Origin: Vicia villosa
Taxonomy: Eukaryota > Streptophyta > Magnoliopsida > Fabales > Fabaceae
Direction: 5' to 3'
NCBI RefSeq assembly: GCF_029867415.1
Contig: NC_081180.1
Span: 143,344,731 to 143,408,730, forward strand
DNA length: 64,000 nt
This document shows, piece after piece, positions 10,465 to 21,331 of the stretch (its first letter is position 1; each line of letters starts with the position of its first letter). The notes under the pieces were generated by a model. The model was not told where the DNA came from. It saw only the letters and a list, made by a program, of their open reading frames with translations, and ran no database searches. A program made the translations under genes and the position numbers.

Positions 10465-12251
10465 CTATACCTTCTTGTTGATTGTAGCCTTGAGCTACGA
10501 GTCTAGCTTTGTTTCTGATTACTTTTCCATTTTCATTAAGTTTGTTTCTGAATACCCATCTTATGCCAATAATGGTTTTATCTTGAGGGTAAGGAACTAG
10601 TTTCCAAACTTGACTTTTCTCAAACTAAGATAATTCTTTTATCATGGCTTCCATCCAAGATTCATCTTTTAATGCTTCATTGATATTCTTTGGTTATACC
10701 TGAGATATCATTGCCATGTTATTAGAATTATCTTTAAAGAAATTTCTAGTTCTTACCTGATCAGAGGTGTCTCGTATTATTTGCTCATGAGGATGATCGG
10801 TTACACTTTTCCATCCTTTTGGAGGATTTGCTGTAGGTTGTTCAGAGTTATTCTTAGCTTCTTGAGTAATGTTCATAGTGTTGCTCGTATCTGTTGATTT
10901 AGTGTTGGGATTTGCTTCTAGATCAGTTACCTCATCCTCGTGAGATTTTTCTAAGGCTGCAACATTTAGTTCATCAAACATAACATGCATGCTTTCTTCT
11001 ACACATTGATTTTTTAGATTATTAATTCAGTAACCTTTTGAGGTTGAAGAATAACCAAGAAAGATGCCTTTGTCAGATTTTGAGTCAAAATTCCCTAAAG
11101 AATCTTTGTTGTTAAGAATATAACAATAGCATCCAAAGATATGAAAATATCAAATATTTGGAATTCTATTTTTCCATAGTTCATAAGGAGTTTTCTTTAA
11201 AATTTTCCTTATGGTTACTCGATTTAAAACATAGCATGAAGTGTTGATAGCTTCAGCCCAAAAATATTTTTCAACATTTGATTCATTAATCATAGTTCTA
11301 GCCATTTCTTGTAAAGTTTTATTTTTTCTTTCTACAACACTATTTTGTTGAGGTGTTCTTGGACAAGAGAAATTGTGAGATATACCATTTTCATCAAAAA
11401 AGGTTTTAAAGGAAATATTTTCAAATTCTCCTCCATGATCACTTCGTACAACAACAATATTTGAGTTCTTTTCATTTTGAACTTTTTTGCAAAAGATTTT
11501 GAATGCTTCAAAAGAGTCATCTTTATTTTTTAAGAAAAGTACCCATGTGTACCTTGAAAAATCATCAACATTGACAAACCCATATCTTTTCCCACTCAGG
11601 CTTGAAGTTTTTACAGGGCCAAACAAGTCAATATGAAGAAGTTCTAAAGGTTTGTGTGTTGACACAATATTTTTTGAATGAAAACTACTTTTGACTTGTT
11701 TGCCTTTAATGCAAGCTTCACAGATTGAGTCTTTTTCAAAATTTAGTTTGGGAAGACCTCTAACAAGATCTAATTTTGAAAGTGTTGAAATATTTTTCAT
11801 ACTTGTATGACCACATCTTCTGTGCCATAGCCATTTATCATTTTCTTTGGACAAAAAGCAGGATTCAGATGAAAGATCATCTAAATGAAATATATGAAGA
11901 TTTTTGTGTCTTTTTCCTGAAAATAGAATCTTGTCAGAGGATGGGATTTTTACAATACATGAATTTTGATTGAAATTAACTTCATAGCCATCATCACATA
12001 GTTGACTTATGCTAAGAAGGTTGTGTTTTAATCCTTCCATGTATTGCACATTATTTATAAAGGTAGTACCTTTTTTTACCTATGGAACCAATACCTTTGA
12101 TTTTTGCTTTATCATTGTTTCCAAAGGTTACAGTTCCACCTTCTTTATTTTTGAAAGAGACAAAGCTTTCCCTATCTCCAGTCATATGTCTTGAGCAACC
12201 ACTGTCCAAGTACCAAGGCTTTTTCTTGAGGGTCAGAAGACATTCCTGCAT
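10465..12251 (-). pseudogene. copia pol fragment: protease, integrase and connection to RT
   Basis: Protease begins at about 12230 with WYLDSGCSRHMTG (catalytic DSG). A run of A near 12075 carries one extra base and shifts the frame before NVQYMEGLKHNLLSISQLCD. The pre-integrase zinc finger and integrase core follow, with CEACIKGK, HIDLFGPV, RSDHGGEFEN and a final Glu in QQNSVVERKN, giving the DDE set. A TGA at about 11150 and another near 11028 interrupt the conserved FLGYS region. The segment ends at 10465 in RT residues GYNQQEGIDY, where the Athila-like element was inserted. Motifs are well preserved but the frame is broken at least three times. Confidence 0.9.
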
Positions 12252-13974
12252 TATGCGTTAGTAGCTTTTTAGGTACCCATATTTCTTTGGGTCCTTTGTT
12301 GTTAAAAACATGATCTTTTGATATATTGGTTTTCTTTTTGAAATAACAATGTTTTTCAAGATGATTTGTTTTCTTGCAATAACAACATTTTGGTTTGGTA
12401 ATGTTTTTCTCTTTTAAAATAGTTTTTTCTTTTATTTGGGTCTTAGTTCTATTTTTATGTGGAAGAAAAAAATTCTCATAAATCATTTGATTTTCAAATT
12501 TTTTAAATCCTAAGCCAGCTTTATCAAAGACCCCTGATTGAGATCCCATTATTTTTTGAAATGTTTCAGTAGATTTCACAAAGGAGGTTATGTCTTTAGT
12601 GAGAGTTTCTACTTGATTTTCAATATTTTCAATTTTATCTTGATTGTTAAGAGGTTTGATTTTTTCATTAATAACTTTCTGATGTAATGATAAACAAGAA
12701 TATGCCTTTTGTAACTCCTTAATGGTTTCTAAATGTTTTAAGTTGGATTTTATTAGATCTTCTTTTTCAGTTTTAAAAGTATGAATTTGTTCTTTTTGGA
12801 ATAAGCATTTCTGAGTTAAGATATTTGAATCTTCTAATAAATTGTCGAACAAAATTCCTATCTCTTTGCAAGTATAACAAAAGTTTGGTGTACTTACCTC
12901 TTCAGAGTCAGAGTTAGTCATCAGGCATACGTTAGCTTCCTTATCTTCGGCTTCAGAGTTTGAGTTCTCTGAGTCATCCCATTGTGAAAGCATAGATTTC
13001 TTTTTAGAGGAGAAATTCCTATGAGTTTTGAGTGGACATTCTGTTTTGAAGTGTCCAAGTTTGTTGCATCCATAGCATGTAATCTTGCTTTTATCAATCT
13101 CTGGTTTTTGGTAATCTTTCCTGGGTTGAAACGATTTTCTGTTTTGATTTCTTTTTAATATCATTTGTTGAATTCTTCTAGAGATTAAAGCCAAATCATT
13201 CTCATCTTCGGATAAGAATCCGGTCTCTTCTTTATTTGTTCCTTGTGAGGTGGAGATTTGAGATGCAGAATTTTGAGAGGTTTTAAGAGCTATCATTTTA
13301 CCTTTTCTTTGTGGTTTATCTTCATTGAGGATACCTTCATGAGCACTAAGAGATCCTATAAGTTCTTCAACTTGTAGAATCTTTAGATCTTTTGCTTGTG
13401 AGATAGCTGTTACCAAAGGTCTCCAAATTTTTGGGAGACATCTTAGAATTTTTCTAATTCTTTCATGAGAAGTATAAGCTTTACCCAGTGATCTTAGTTC
13501 ATTGACAATTACAGTGAATCTAGAGAACATTTCATCTATGGTTTCTTCTTCCTTCATTTCGAAGGTTTCAAATTTCCTGACTCCTAGATCAATTCTTTCT
13601 TCTTTAACATGATTTGTTCCTTCATGATGTATTTTAAGAGCATCCCAGATTTCTTTGGCAGTTGTGCATTCTTCTATCCCGTCGTATTCTTCCCTGCTAA
13701 GAGCACATGATAATATAAATTGAGCTTTAGAGTTTAGTAGTACCTTGTCGTTTGATTCTTTTGTCCATTGTGACTGAATTTTTGGAACTGACGCAACTGT
13801 GTCTGTTGCAGTAGTCATTGGTGTGTAGTTGCCATTTTCAACCACAGACCACATGTTATCTTGAGATAGTAGAAACAATCTCATCTTACCTTTCCAATAA
13901 TAGTAGTCAGAACCATTAAAGTAAGGAGGCCTATGTGATGATCCTCCTTCAGCTATAAACTTTGTATCAACCAT
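12172..13974 (-). pseudogene. copia gag (SIRE-like)
   Basis: The ATG at 13974 opens a 600-codon frame. Residues 15-30 read RPPYFNGSDYYYWKGKM, the usual start of plant copia gag. A UBN2-type region with SREEYDGIEECTTAKEIWDAL follows, then a zinc knuckle CYGCNKLGHFKTEC at about 300. A second Cys/His cluster, CCYCKKTNHLEKHC, lies near 535. The C-terminal part has long coiled-coil-like stretches. The frame ends at 12172 and overlaps the protease frame by about 80 bp in another frame; in an intact element the two would be joined, so an indel near 12250 is likely. Gag packages element RNA in virus-like particles. Confidence 0.88.
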
Positions 13975-14030
13975 TTCCTTTTTGATCGATTAACTCTAAC
14001 ACGGTTAAGTGTTCTGTATATTCAGAGCCC

Positions 14031-14046
14031 GAAGCTTTGATACCAA
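14031..14046 (-). other. Primer-binding site, initiator tRNA-Met type
   Basis: On the minus strand TTGGTATCAAAGCTTC lies four bases after the LTR end. It resembles the initiator-Met site TGGTATCAGAGC used by most plant copia elements. Confidence 0.8.
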
Positions 14047-14050
14047 TTGA

Positions 14051-15181
14051 TGGAATAAGGCACGACACAACAAGGGGGGTTGGATTGTGTCCCTTTAAAA
14101 ATTTATATAAGTATTTAAAAAGGTTGCCTTTGATAAGAAGAAAATGATTAGTAATAACTTTAGAGGTTTAAATAATTAGTGTTAATGTGTGTGATAAAAT
14201 ATAGTTGTGAATAATATAAGAAAAAGACAATAAAGAAAGAACACAAGAAAACTTATCCTGGTTCACCAACTTGGTTAGTCCAGTCCCCACACCCTGTGAG
14301 ATTATCCTTTATTGAAACTTCTTACAATATCTTTTTCTTCTATGTATTCTTAGCCTCACCAGGCTTACACTTCTGAATGGTATAGCTTACAGACAGCTTA
14401 CAAAATGATTGGTTTGTATATCTATGATGTACTTTGTGATCTTATTTTTTAATGGATCCTTAAATACTCTCCTTATGGCAGTGAGTATTTATAATAGATA
14501 TTGTGTATGATAACTCTAGTATTTGTTTAGTTCACTATATGGTAGTGAGAGTTAAAGAGAATATAGAGTGTATGAAAACTATGTAATTGAGAGCTTTGGC
14601 TTTCTTTGTAAGCTTGTATGAATTTTCGGTGGTTGAGAATATAGCAAGAGACTTGTATTTATAGAGCAAGGCAAGTGTGAAGGAAGTGCCAAGAGTTACT
14701 TTGAGTAGTGCTGGCAGCTTTGTCTTTGTAGGACTCGGTCTTGGCAAGACTTGGTCTTGGTTCAGAATACTGCTGACAAGCTGTAAATTCTGACATTTGA
14801 CTATTTAAACAAAGACTTATTCTTGGCAAAGTAATTCTGGAGAGGACGAGTAACTCTGGGACCGTAATTCTGGAGAGTAACTCTGGGGTCATAATTCTGG
14901 AGAGTAACTCTGGGGCCATAATTCTGGAGAGTAACTCTGTGATGCAAAATCTTAAGGAGTAATTCTGGGACCATAATTCTGAGAGTTACTTATTGAACTT
15001 CTGAGAATCCATATGTTCTTAAAGCTTTGTTCTTTGTTAGTACAGTCTTGAATCATCATTTTAACTCTTTGTTTGATAAAGGCCATGAATTGTTTAGATG
15101 ATAAATTGATGAAATCACTTTGGAGTTTCTTAGATAAAATAGTTTGTAATATTCAAAACATTAACAGAATATGTTTCAACA
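14051..15181 (-). repeat. 5' LTR of the SIRE-like copia element (1,131 bp)
   Basis: On the minus strand it starts TGTTGAAACATATTC at 15181 and ends CTTATTCCA at 14051. A TATAAATA box lies at 14656-14663. Short direct repeats of about 27 bp fill 14822-14993 in U3. No second copy of this LTR is visible in the window. Confidence 0.82.
14822..14993. repeat. Short direct repeats of about 27 bp in U3
   Basis: Five to six imperfect copies contain the alternating phrases TAATTCTGGAGAG and TAACTCTGGGGCC. They lie upstream of the TATA box on the minus strand, where LTR enhancer repeats are usual. Confidence 0.75.
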
Positions 15182-15570
15182 CTAGGGAGAACAAAAATTT
15201 GAAGTTTGGAATTTGGGGTTGAGAGAGTTTGAGAGTGTTTGAGGGTTGAGAGAGTTTGATAGTTTGAAATGAAATGAAGAGAATGAGGGAGGGGAAAGGT
15301 CTGGCGCAAGTTATAATGTCAAACCTTTCCGTAGATGCATCTACGGAAGAGTTCCGTAAGTACAGGTACGGAATAAAACAACATTAAATAAAAAAATGGG
15401 TGCTTGTGAAAGTAGATATACGGAAGCATGATGACATTTTATTCAATTCGATGGTGCGTTAGAAACTCATGGGGTGAGATGAGAAATTGTCTTTTTTGTT
15501 ATTTGTTAAATATATAAATGATTTTAAACATAATAAAAACAGTTTATGGGAAATTCAGAAAATACAACGA
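15182..15570. other. Non-coding stretch with a 22-bp perfect palindrome
   Basis: No coding signal. A GA-rich part (15200-15300) is followed by a perfect 22-bp palindrome at 15327-15348 centred on GATGCATC, with related CCGTA/TACGG pieces at 15352-15371 and 15416-15424. It may be a relic of a repeat family; unidentified. Confidence 0.4.
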
Positions 15571-16404
15571 CTCGTTAAAAAATGAATGTATTAATTTAAG
15601 AAGTTATTAGCTTGGAGGTGAATTCAGAGTAGCATAGGTGTACCTCATGAAAAACTAGTGATTAGGGATTGCAGCCAAACTCAAATTCATGGGGCAATCT
15701 GTATCCGAACACGAGCCAACGAATGAAAACCATAATTGACTGAGTTCGGGTTCAGGTGCCACCTGATTTTGTGGTGTAAATTTTGGTAGTATAAAACCTG
15801 CATCCGAAACCACACCCGCTTAAATTGAAATTACATAAGTGCCCCTAAATATATATAAGTTTAACAAACTTGATGGAAAGTTTTAGACTTTAATTTAAAT
15901 TTCAATGTTGATGGAAAATTGTAATGTTGATGTTTGAAAGTTGTAGTAAAATTGATGAAAAATTGTAATGTTGTTGTTGAAAAGTTGTAGGAAAATTGAT
16001 AGAAAATTTCAATGTTGTTGTTGTATTTTATGTGTTTTGTCGTGGATTCAGGGAAAAAAACTCGAGCCCAACGGGAGTGGGTGTGGGCATGGGTGTTATT
16101 TTTCCACCCGAATAGTCTTTGAGTTTGGGTTTGGGTTCGGGTGATGATTTCGGATGCGGGTTTAGGTAGTGTGAAATCTGTATCCGACTCTACCCGTTTT
16201 AGTCCCTACTAGTGAAATAGAATTTGAGTCACTTTTTCAATTTACTTCCACTTAGTTCCTACAAAGGAATAATTTCCTTAGCTATTGTAGAGTTTCTTTT
16301 TGCAATTGATGATAACATTAGAACTTAAAAAGTTATCTTTAGTTGATTCGGTAAGTATTTAACATAGTCGATGATGTCATCCAGTATGTAAGTTTGAGCT
16401 TGAC
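15571..16404 (-). pseudogene. bHLH pseudogene fragment (exons 5-6 of a paralogue)
   Basis: Outside the inserted hAT element this DNA aligns by eye with 33160-33411 of the intact bHLH gene: intron 6, exon 6 (ELSGSKL...), intron 5 and most of exon 5 (AYILDDIIDYVKYL). Identity is roughly 90%. The exon-5 donor GGTAAC has become GATAAC, so correct splicing is lost. A hAT element sits in exon 6, and at 16405 an LTR begins in the middle of exon 5. The fragment includes introns, so it came from DNA duplication and not from a retrocopy. Confidence 0.85.
15663..16208. mobile_element. Non-autonomous hAT-like element (546 bp)
   Basis: The ends are TAGGGATTGCAG and, inverted, TAGGGACTAAAACG. The flanks CTAGTGAT (15655-15662) and CTAGTGAA (16209-16216) match at seven of eight bases, as an aged 8-bp hAT duplication would. 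Inside are GGGTTCGGGT-type stretches. Confidence 0.72.
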
Positions 16405-16740
16405 TGATACAAACCAACTTATATAGGAAAGTAAATAGGAAGAATCTCTATGGATACATAATGATAATGGCAAGAATTTTGAAGGTCTGCATCTCCCCAA
16501 TGCCAAAATGGCCCTTTTCTAATTAAATTCTCAAATATTCTCTCTCACAATTACCTCCCCTATTTATAGGCAACAATCATTATCCTAATTAAATAATTTC
16601 TATTCTAAAACTACAGTTATGACAATTACTGCAATTACAATTACAGTTATCTTTAATTAAAAATTGTCTATTAATAATAAAATTGTCTCCTATTAACTAA
16701 CAAGACTCTTGCAATCCTAATTAAGGGCTTGTATCTAACA
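16405..16740 (-). repeat. LTR of an unidentified retroelement (336 bp)
   Basis: On the minus strand it starts TGTTAGATACAAGCCC at 16740 and ends TATCA at 16405. A TATA-like box lies near 16560, and a polypurine tract TTAGGGGGGAGTAT precedes the LTR. It is inserted in exon 5 of the bHLH fragment. The other LTR is not seen. Confidence 0.7.
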
Positions 16741-17420
16741 ATACTCCCCCCTAAATAATCAGCTTGTCCTTAAGGTGATTACAAGAGAATAAAATAAAAA
16801 CTAATTACAAAACTACTTTACTCGTATTGTCATTAAAGCCAAAGTGTTTGCAACATCTTGCAGCCCAATTTAGCCTCCAGGGTCCCACAGTTTAGATGAC
16901 AGATTACCAACACTCTTTTTTGTCGTTGTGCGATAGATAGAAACACTCTTGTCTGACCATTTCATCACTGGAAATACAGCCAGCATGCAAGATATTTCTT
17001 TATTCTTCTTATCCACAGACCCTTCCTCTCCACCAGTTAGATTTACGTTCGGTGATTCTTCCTTCACGGACAATTTTATTTTCTTGATTGTACTCCGTTG
17101 CACGCCACCAATTTTCTCTTTTCACTTACCTTTCTTCAATTTTTCTTTTACCTTTGAGCGATCCGAAACAACAAACTTACGACCTTTTTTTTCATTCAAG
17201 TTCTCTTCATTCCTCGTTCTTTTTTTACCATGGATATTATGTTTTCTTGAAAATTTCCTTGATTCCACTTCTTCATTCTCCATTCCCAAATTGCTTGATA
17301 ACTGCCTCTATGAAATCTCTCCAAGTGGAAAATCAATTGGTTGACACCCATTATTGGTACCATGTGATGGCTTTACCACTGATCGATTGCACGAATTTTG
17401 GTATTTGATCTTCTTTACAT
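16741..17420 (-). pseudogene. Internal remnant of that retroelement with a gag piece
   Basis: Next to the polypurine tract (16741-16754) the minus strand encodes a 77-codon frame (17103-16870) ending KLWDPGG. Upstream, at about 17280-17400, is a stop-ridden peptide reading GKAITWYQ and STWRDFIEAVIKQFGN. This matches the retrotransposon gag consensus (A.RWYQW ... W.DF...L..RFG). Protease, RT and integrase are missing, so this is an internally deleted element. The gag call is by eye and moderate. Confidence 0.5.
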
Positions 17421-17900
17421 ACATCTCTTGCATCAAAATAATTCACAACCTTGGATAGGTGAATTGTATTCAATCGATCCTAAAGAGTAATCACTTCTAC
17501 ACATACTTGCTTCCGGTTATCAAGATACCTAGGTTTTCTCGCTCACCAAGTATCAGTTTTTAGGCAAGAGCATTTATATATACACAATGGGCTTTGTCTT
17601 TACCTAAGTGTATTTAATTTACAATTACTTGCTTTCAATTAAGTTCTACTTATATGGTTTTCTCATGACATTTGAATCAAGTAAGATTTCGATTCAATCA
17701 TCAACCAACAAGGGTTTTTTATGATTCTACCACATTAGGTTGATATGAATTCATTCAAATTCAAGTGGAAAAACATGTCCACAATATTACCATAAATAAT
17801 TAGACTCATTAAATATAAGAAAGGAAGAGTTAGAATTAAGAAAAATCAAGTTTTATACCAAAATAGGGTCTCTGAATCGATTCCGGAGAATCCCTGAATC
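17421..17900. other. Non-coding stretch, no feature recognised
   Basis: AT-rich DNA without coding signal. It may belong to the LTR-like sequence that ends at 19348. Confidence 0.3.
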
Positions 17901-17908
17901 GAGTTGAG

Positions 17909-18237
17909 TAGGGGTGGCAAACGGGCATGCCCGCCCAGTTTAGGCCCACCCTGCAAAAGCCCGCGAAAAAATGGGGCGGGGCAGGCATATTTGAGAGTGC
18001 GGGTTTAAAGTCTTGCCCTACAAAAAAGTGAGGACGAGGAGGGGAACGCCTGCAGGCATTGAGCTTTTTAGGCCTAAAAATAGTAAAATTGTATGAAAAA
18101 AACTCATGCCCGCAAAAGAACGAGGCAGGCGGGGCAGGTTCATCAAAGAGAGAGGGCCTAAAAACTTATCCCGGCCCACGAAAAAATGCGGGTAAAATGG
18201 GCTTTCCCAGCGGTCCGGGCCCGTTTTGCCACCCCTA
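17909..18237. mobile_element. Non-autonomous hAT element (329 bp), intact ends
   Basis: The ends are TAGGGGTGGCAAACGGGC and, inverted, TAGGGGTGGCAAAACGGG. A perfect 8-bp duplication GAGTTGAG flanks it at 17901-17908 and 18238-18245. The inside is GC-rich with repeated GCCCGC/GCGGGC blocks and could fold on itself. Confidence 0.9.
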
Positions 18238-18245
18238 GAGTTGAG

Positions 18246-19348
18246 TAAATAGAGCCAAAATACACTTTCTATGACACTTCATGAATCGAGTCACAGACCA
18301 TCGAAAATTCGGTTTTTCTCTGTTTTAACACTTCCTAAATCGATTCAAATGGTGCCTGAATCGATTCTTGGGACTGAATCTCAAAAAATTTACCATTCTA
18401 ACACCCTAATATCATTATCTAAACATACCAATCCATCCCAAACACATACTAACATGAATTAGGGTTCAATACACCAGAAATCATTTACATGCAATAGGAT
18501 TCAACAATTCAAAATCAAGCATGATCATTCTTCTTAAAATGGGTATCACTCTCATGGAAGCAAGCATTAGAACTTGAAATCATGTAAGATAAACACACAA
18601 CATGCATATGGAAAAACCCACAACCAACATAAGAGATCAACATGAAATGAAAGTAAGCAAAACATCAATATTACTTATAATCCTCATTCCCACATGCATA
18701 TCATCTAACTCTAACCCCTTGTACCTATCTAATGGAACCCACCTTCACAAAACTTGAAATTGATGATGATTAAGGTGAGAAGGATGGAATTATGAAATGG
18801 AGACGGACTTTGATGCTAAGATGAATTTTTGACAACTCTTCTTCTAAGAATACTCAACATTTACGTATGCAACTCCTTGATGATCCAAGTTGGTCTTCTT
18901 CTCCCACTTTTTCCTTTTCCTCACGCCTCTCTCCTTCTCTCTACTCTCCCAATTATGATTTTAAAGTACATAGAGAGAGATTGGAATGCTGGAAATGAGG
19001 ATTTTGGGTTGAATCCTAACTTAAATAGGTAGCATGTGAAAATACTAGAACGCCCGAAGTCGTTAGTTCTTCTACTATTCAAACCACTTAATCTATCTCT
19101 TTCTCAATTAGCCCACTTAATTATGATTAAGCTTCTAATTCCAAATACTTAATATTAATTTTCCACAATTGAATATTAAATCTTCTTAGAGTGGCGTCGA
19201 AATATTACAAATAATATATTATTAATTAAAATATGATGATATATATAAATAATTAAAATATCCTTTTATACATAAGATAGATTGTTGAATAAATAATTAA
19301 ACTTACTAAAAAGATAAATATATTGTATATAAAATATCGGGACATTAC
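18246..19348 (-). repeat. Probable LTR end of a Ty3-like element
   Basis: On the minus strand the sequence from 19348 reads TGTAATGTCCCGATATTTTA, resembling the TGTAAYRCCC start of plant Ty3 LTRs. Inside are repeated ATCGATTC/GAATCGA phrases. The opposite end is not identified. The hAT element at 17909 is inserted in the same DNA. Only the terminus is convincing. Confidence 0.4.
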
Positions 19349-20813
19349 ATTTCTCAAATCACTATCAAGATTAAAGTTCAAGCAATGCTTCAAATTGTCA
19401 ATTTTTTAATGAGTAATCCAAGACCAAAGAGAGCAACATAGTTGTTGATGGTTAAATTGGCATGAAATCCTCTGCAGTGGCTGAATGGTCCTGGTCCATC
19501 TCAGCCACTCATTTTAATCTAATATAAAAAATCATTAATATTAATTAATGCATAGATGGCTAAGATTTGGAGCAGCATGAACAACATGAGAGAGGGGCAA
19601 GAGAGGATTCGTTTTGCATATGGCATATGTGAGGTGAATGACCTCGTTTCCCGAGCCAACTATAAACTTTCACTTTATTCTTGTGTGGTTTTTATTGAGA
19701 TGCCAAAGGGTATAAATTTTAGAGAGATAGAGAGGTGGTTAAGGTTTGGGTGTTTTAGGGGAGAGATTCATTGGGTTGAGAAACACCTTACAAACATTTT
19801 GTTAGTGAAATTTCATTAAAGAAATTATCTAAGCTTTTTCTCGTGTTTCTCTTAGGATCTTCTTTGTGGATTGAGTAAAAAAAATTAAATGGTGGAAATT
19901 AAAAATTATTCTTGGAGAACATGAGAAGCTATTTTCTTATAACTTCTTTGTAACTTCGTAACAAATTTTATATTATGGATTTGAGAGTTTCTCTATCCTT
20001 CAAACATATATCAATATGGATCGAACTGACTAAAAAAATATCAATGTATTTATTTCTCTTTATCATTTATCTCATTCTTTGGTTATTTGTGAATTTTACT
20101 TAGCAAAGTAGTTTTTATTATTGCTTGAAATTGTTTTTTATCACTCGTGTTTGTTTCACACATTATTATCGCTGTTGGCTTGAATTATGCACAACTACTC
20201 GCAGAGAGGGGATGGTTTTAAACATTGTCAACTCCGCTCAAACCTCCATGTACTATCTCTGCCCCCACTCCCAAAACATTTTCGGGATAATTATTAAGTA
20301 TTCTCCCTCACCCCAATGGGGGAGAGTCTAGTGGTTTTCAAAATATTATATTTTTGATAGATTATGTAAGACTTTTTAATAAAATTTTAACAAGAAAAAG
20401 TCTTTCATCAAAATATGAAAAATTTAAACATTCTTATTTCTATTATGTTTTTATATCTCTCTCATCTCCTTCTTTCTTGCATCTCTCTCATAAGTCATAT
20501 CCTTATTTCTTTTATATCTTTATGTTGACTATGGATTCTCTCCTTCCCTCCTTTTTTCTCCTTCACCAAAAGGAGTGTATTAAAATTAATGCAATTAAAA
20601 AAATTGAAAAAATGAAGAAGAGAGAGAAAAAAAATTGGAGAGAGATAGAGAAAAAATTGTGAAGGAGATAATTTAAAAGAATAGATTGAAGGAGAGGATT
20701 CAAGTCCCTTTATGTATCTTCCATCTTTTTTTATTGTTTAATCTGTTTTTTTTGTATGTATTCATATATATATATATATATATATATCATATTTTTCTAA
20801 CACTCTATGGAAC
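19349..20813. other. Intergenic DNA without recognised genes
   Basis: An open frame at 19556-19819 (87 codons, starting MAKIWSSMNNMREGQ) has no recognisable domain and no splice or promoter support. The part 20400-20700 is CT/GA-rich. A short TA tract lies at 20764-20787. Confidence 0.3.
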
Positions 20814-21140
20814 TAAGGGTGACAAACGGGCATGCCTGCCCCGTTTAGACCCGCAGACGGGGCAGGGTGGGGCGGTCATAGTTAAGGGTGCTGGCCTAAA
20901 ATCTTGTCCCACCCTATAAAAAAGTGAGGGCGAGTCAGGCTAAGCCCGTGGACGCTGTACTTTTTAAGCCTAAAATGCAAAATTTATGTTAATGTTCGTG
21001 CCCGCAAAAGCCTGCATAAAAAAAAGGGCGGAGCGGGACGGTCACACTAGATAGTGAGGGCCTAAAACTTTGCCTTTCTCGCACAAAAGTGCGGGCAAAA
21101 GGGACATGTCCAACGAATTGAACCCATTTTGCCACCCCTA
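20814..21140. mobile_element. Second copy of the TAGGGGTGGCAAA hAT family (327 bp)
   Basis: The ends are TAAGGGTGACAAACGGGC and, inverted, TAGGGGTGGCAAAATGGG. Flanks TATGGAAC and TATGAAAT match at six of eight bases. It is nearly the same length as the element at 17909-18237 and shares its internal blocks but is more diverged, so it is older. Confidence 0.8.
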
Positions 21141-21331
21141 TATGAAATGGTAGGGTAAAGTGGGGTAATTATTTTCCAATTCCTTTTTATTCATATAAAA
21201 ATATTTAGCTTTATTTTTTCTTTTGTCAATCATCGAGTATTAGCGAATAACCTTTATAATGATGAAGTGGAAACAAAATTTTCACTTTTTAAAAATAACT
21301 TCAAATTTTAACTCTATTGCAAAGTGCGTAA

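Larger units (their letters stand above)
3215..15181 (-). mobile_element. SIRE/Maximus-like Ty1/copia retrotransposon, 3' end lost, interrupted
   Basis: On the minus strand the order is LTR (15181-14051), initiator-Met type primer site (14046-14031), gag (13974-12172), protease-integrase (12251-10460), reverse transcriptase-RNase H (5437-4141) and an env-like ORF (3831-3215). A 5,022-bp element sits at 5438-10459 between integrase and reverse transcriptase. The 3' LTR is absent because an Ogre-like LTR starts at 3214. Order integrase before RT is diagnostic of Ty1/copia; a roughly 1.1-kb LTR plus an extra ORF after pol suggests the SIRE lineage. Frameshifts and stops show that the copy is dead. 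Confidence 0.85.

Noticed and set aside
19556..19819. 87-codon ORF starting MAKIWSSMNN
   Set aside because: Considered as a third member of the MAK miniprotein set, but it lacks two hydrophobic segments and the AWxxNR end.
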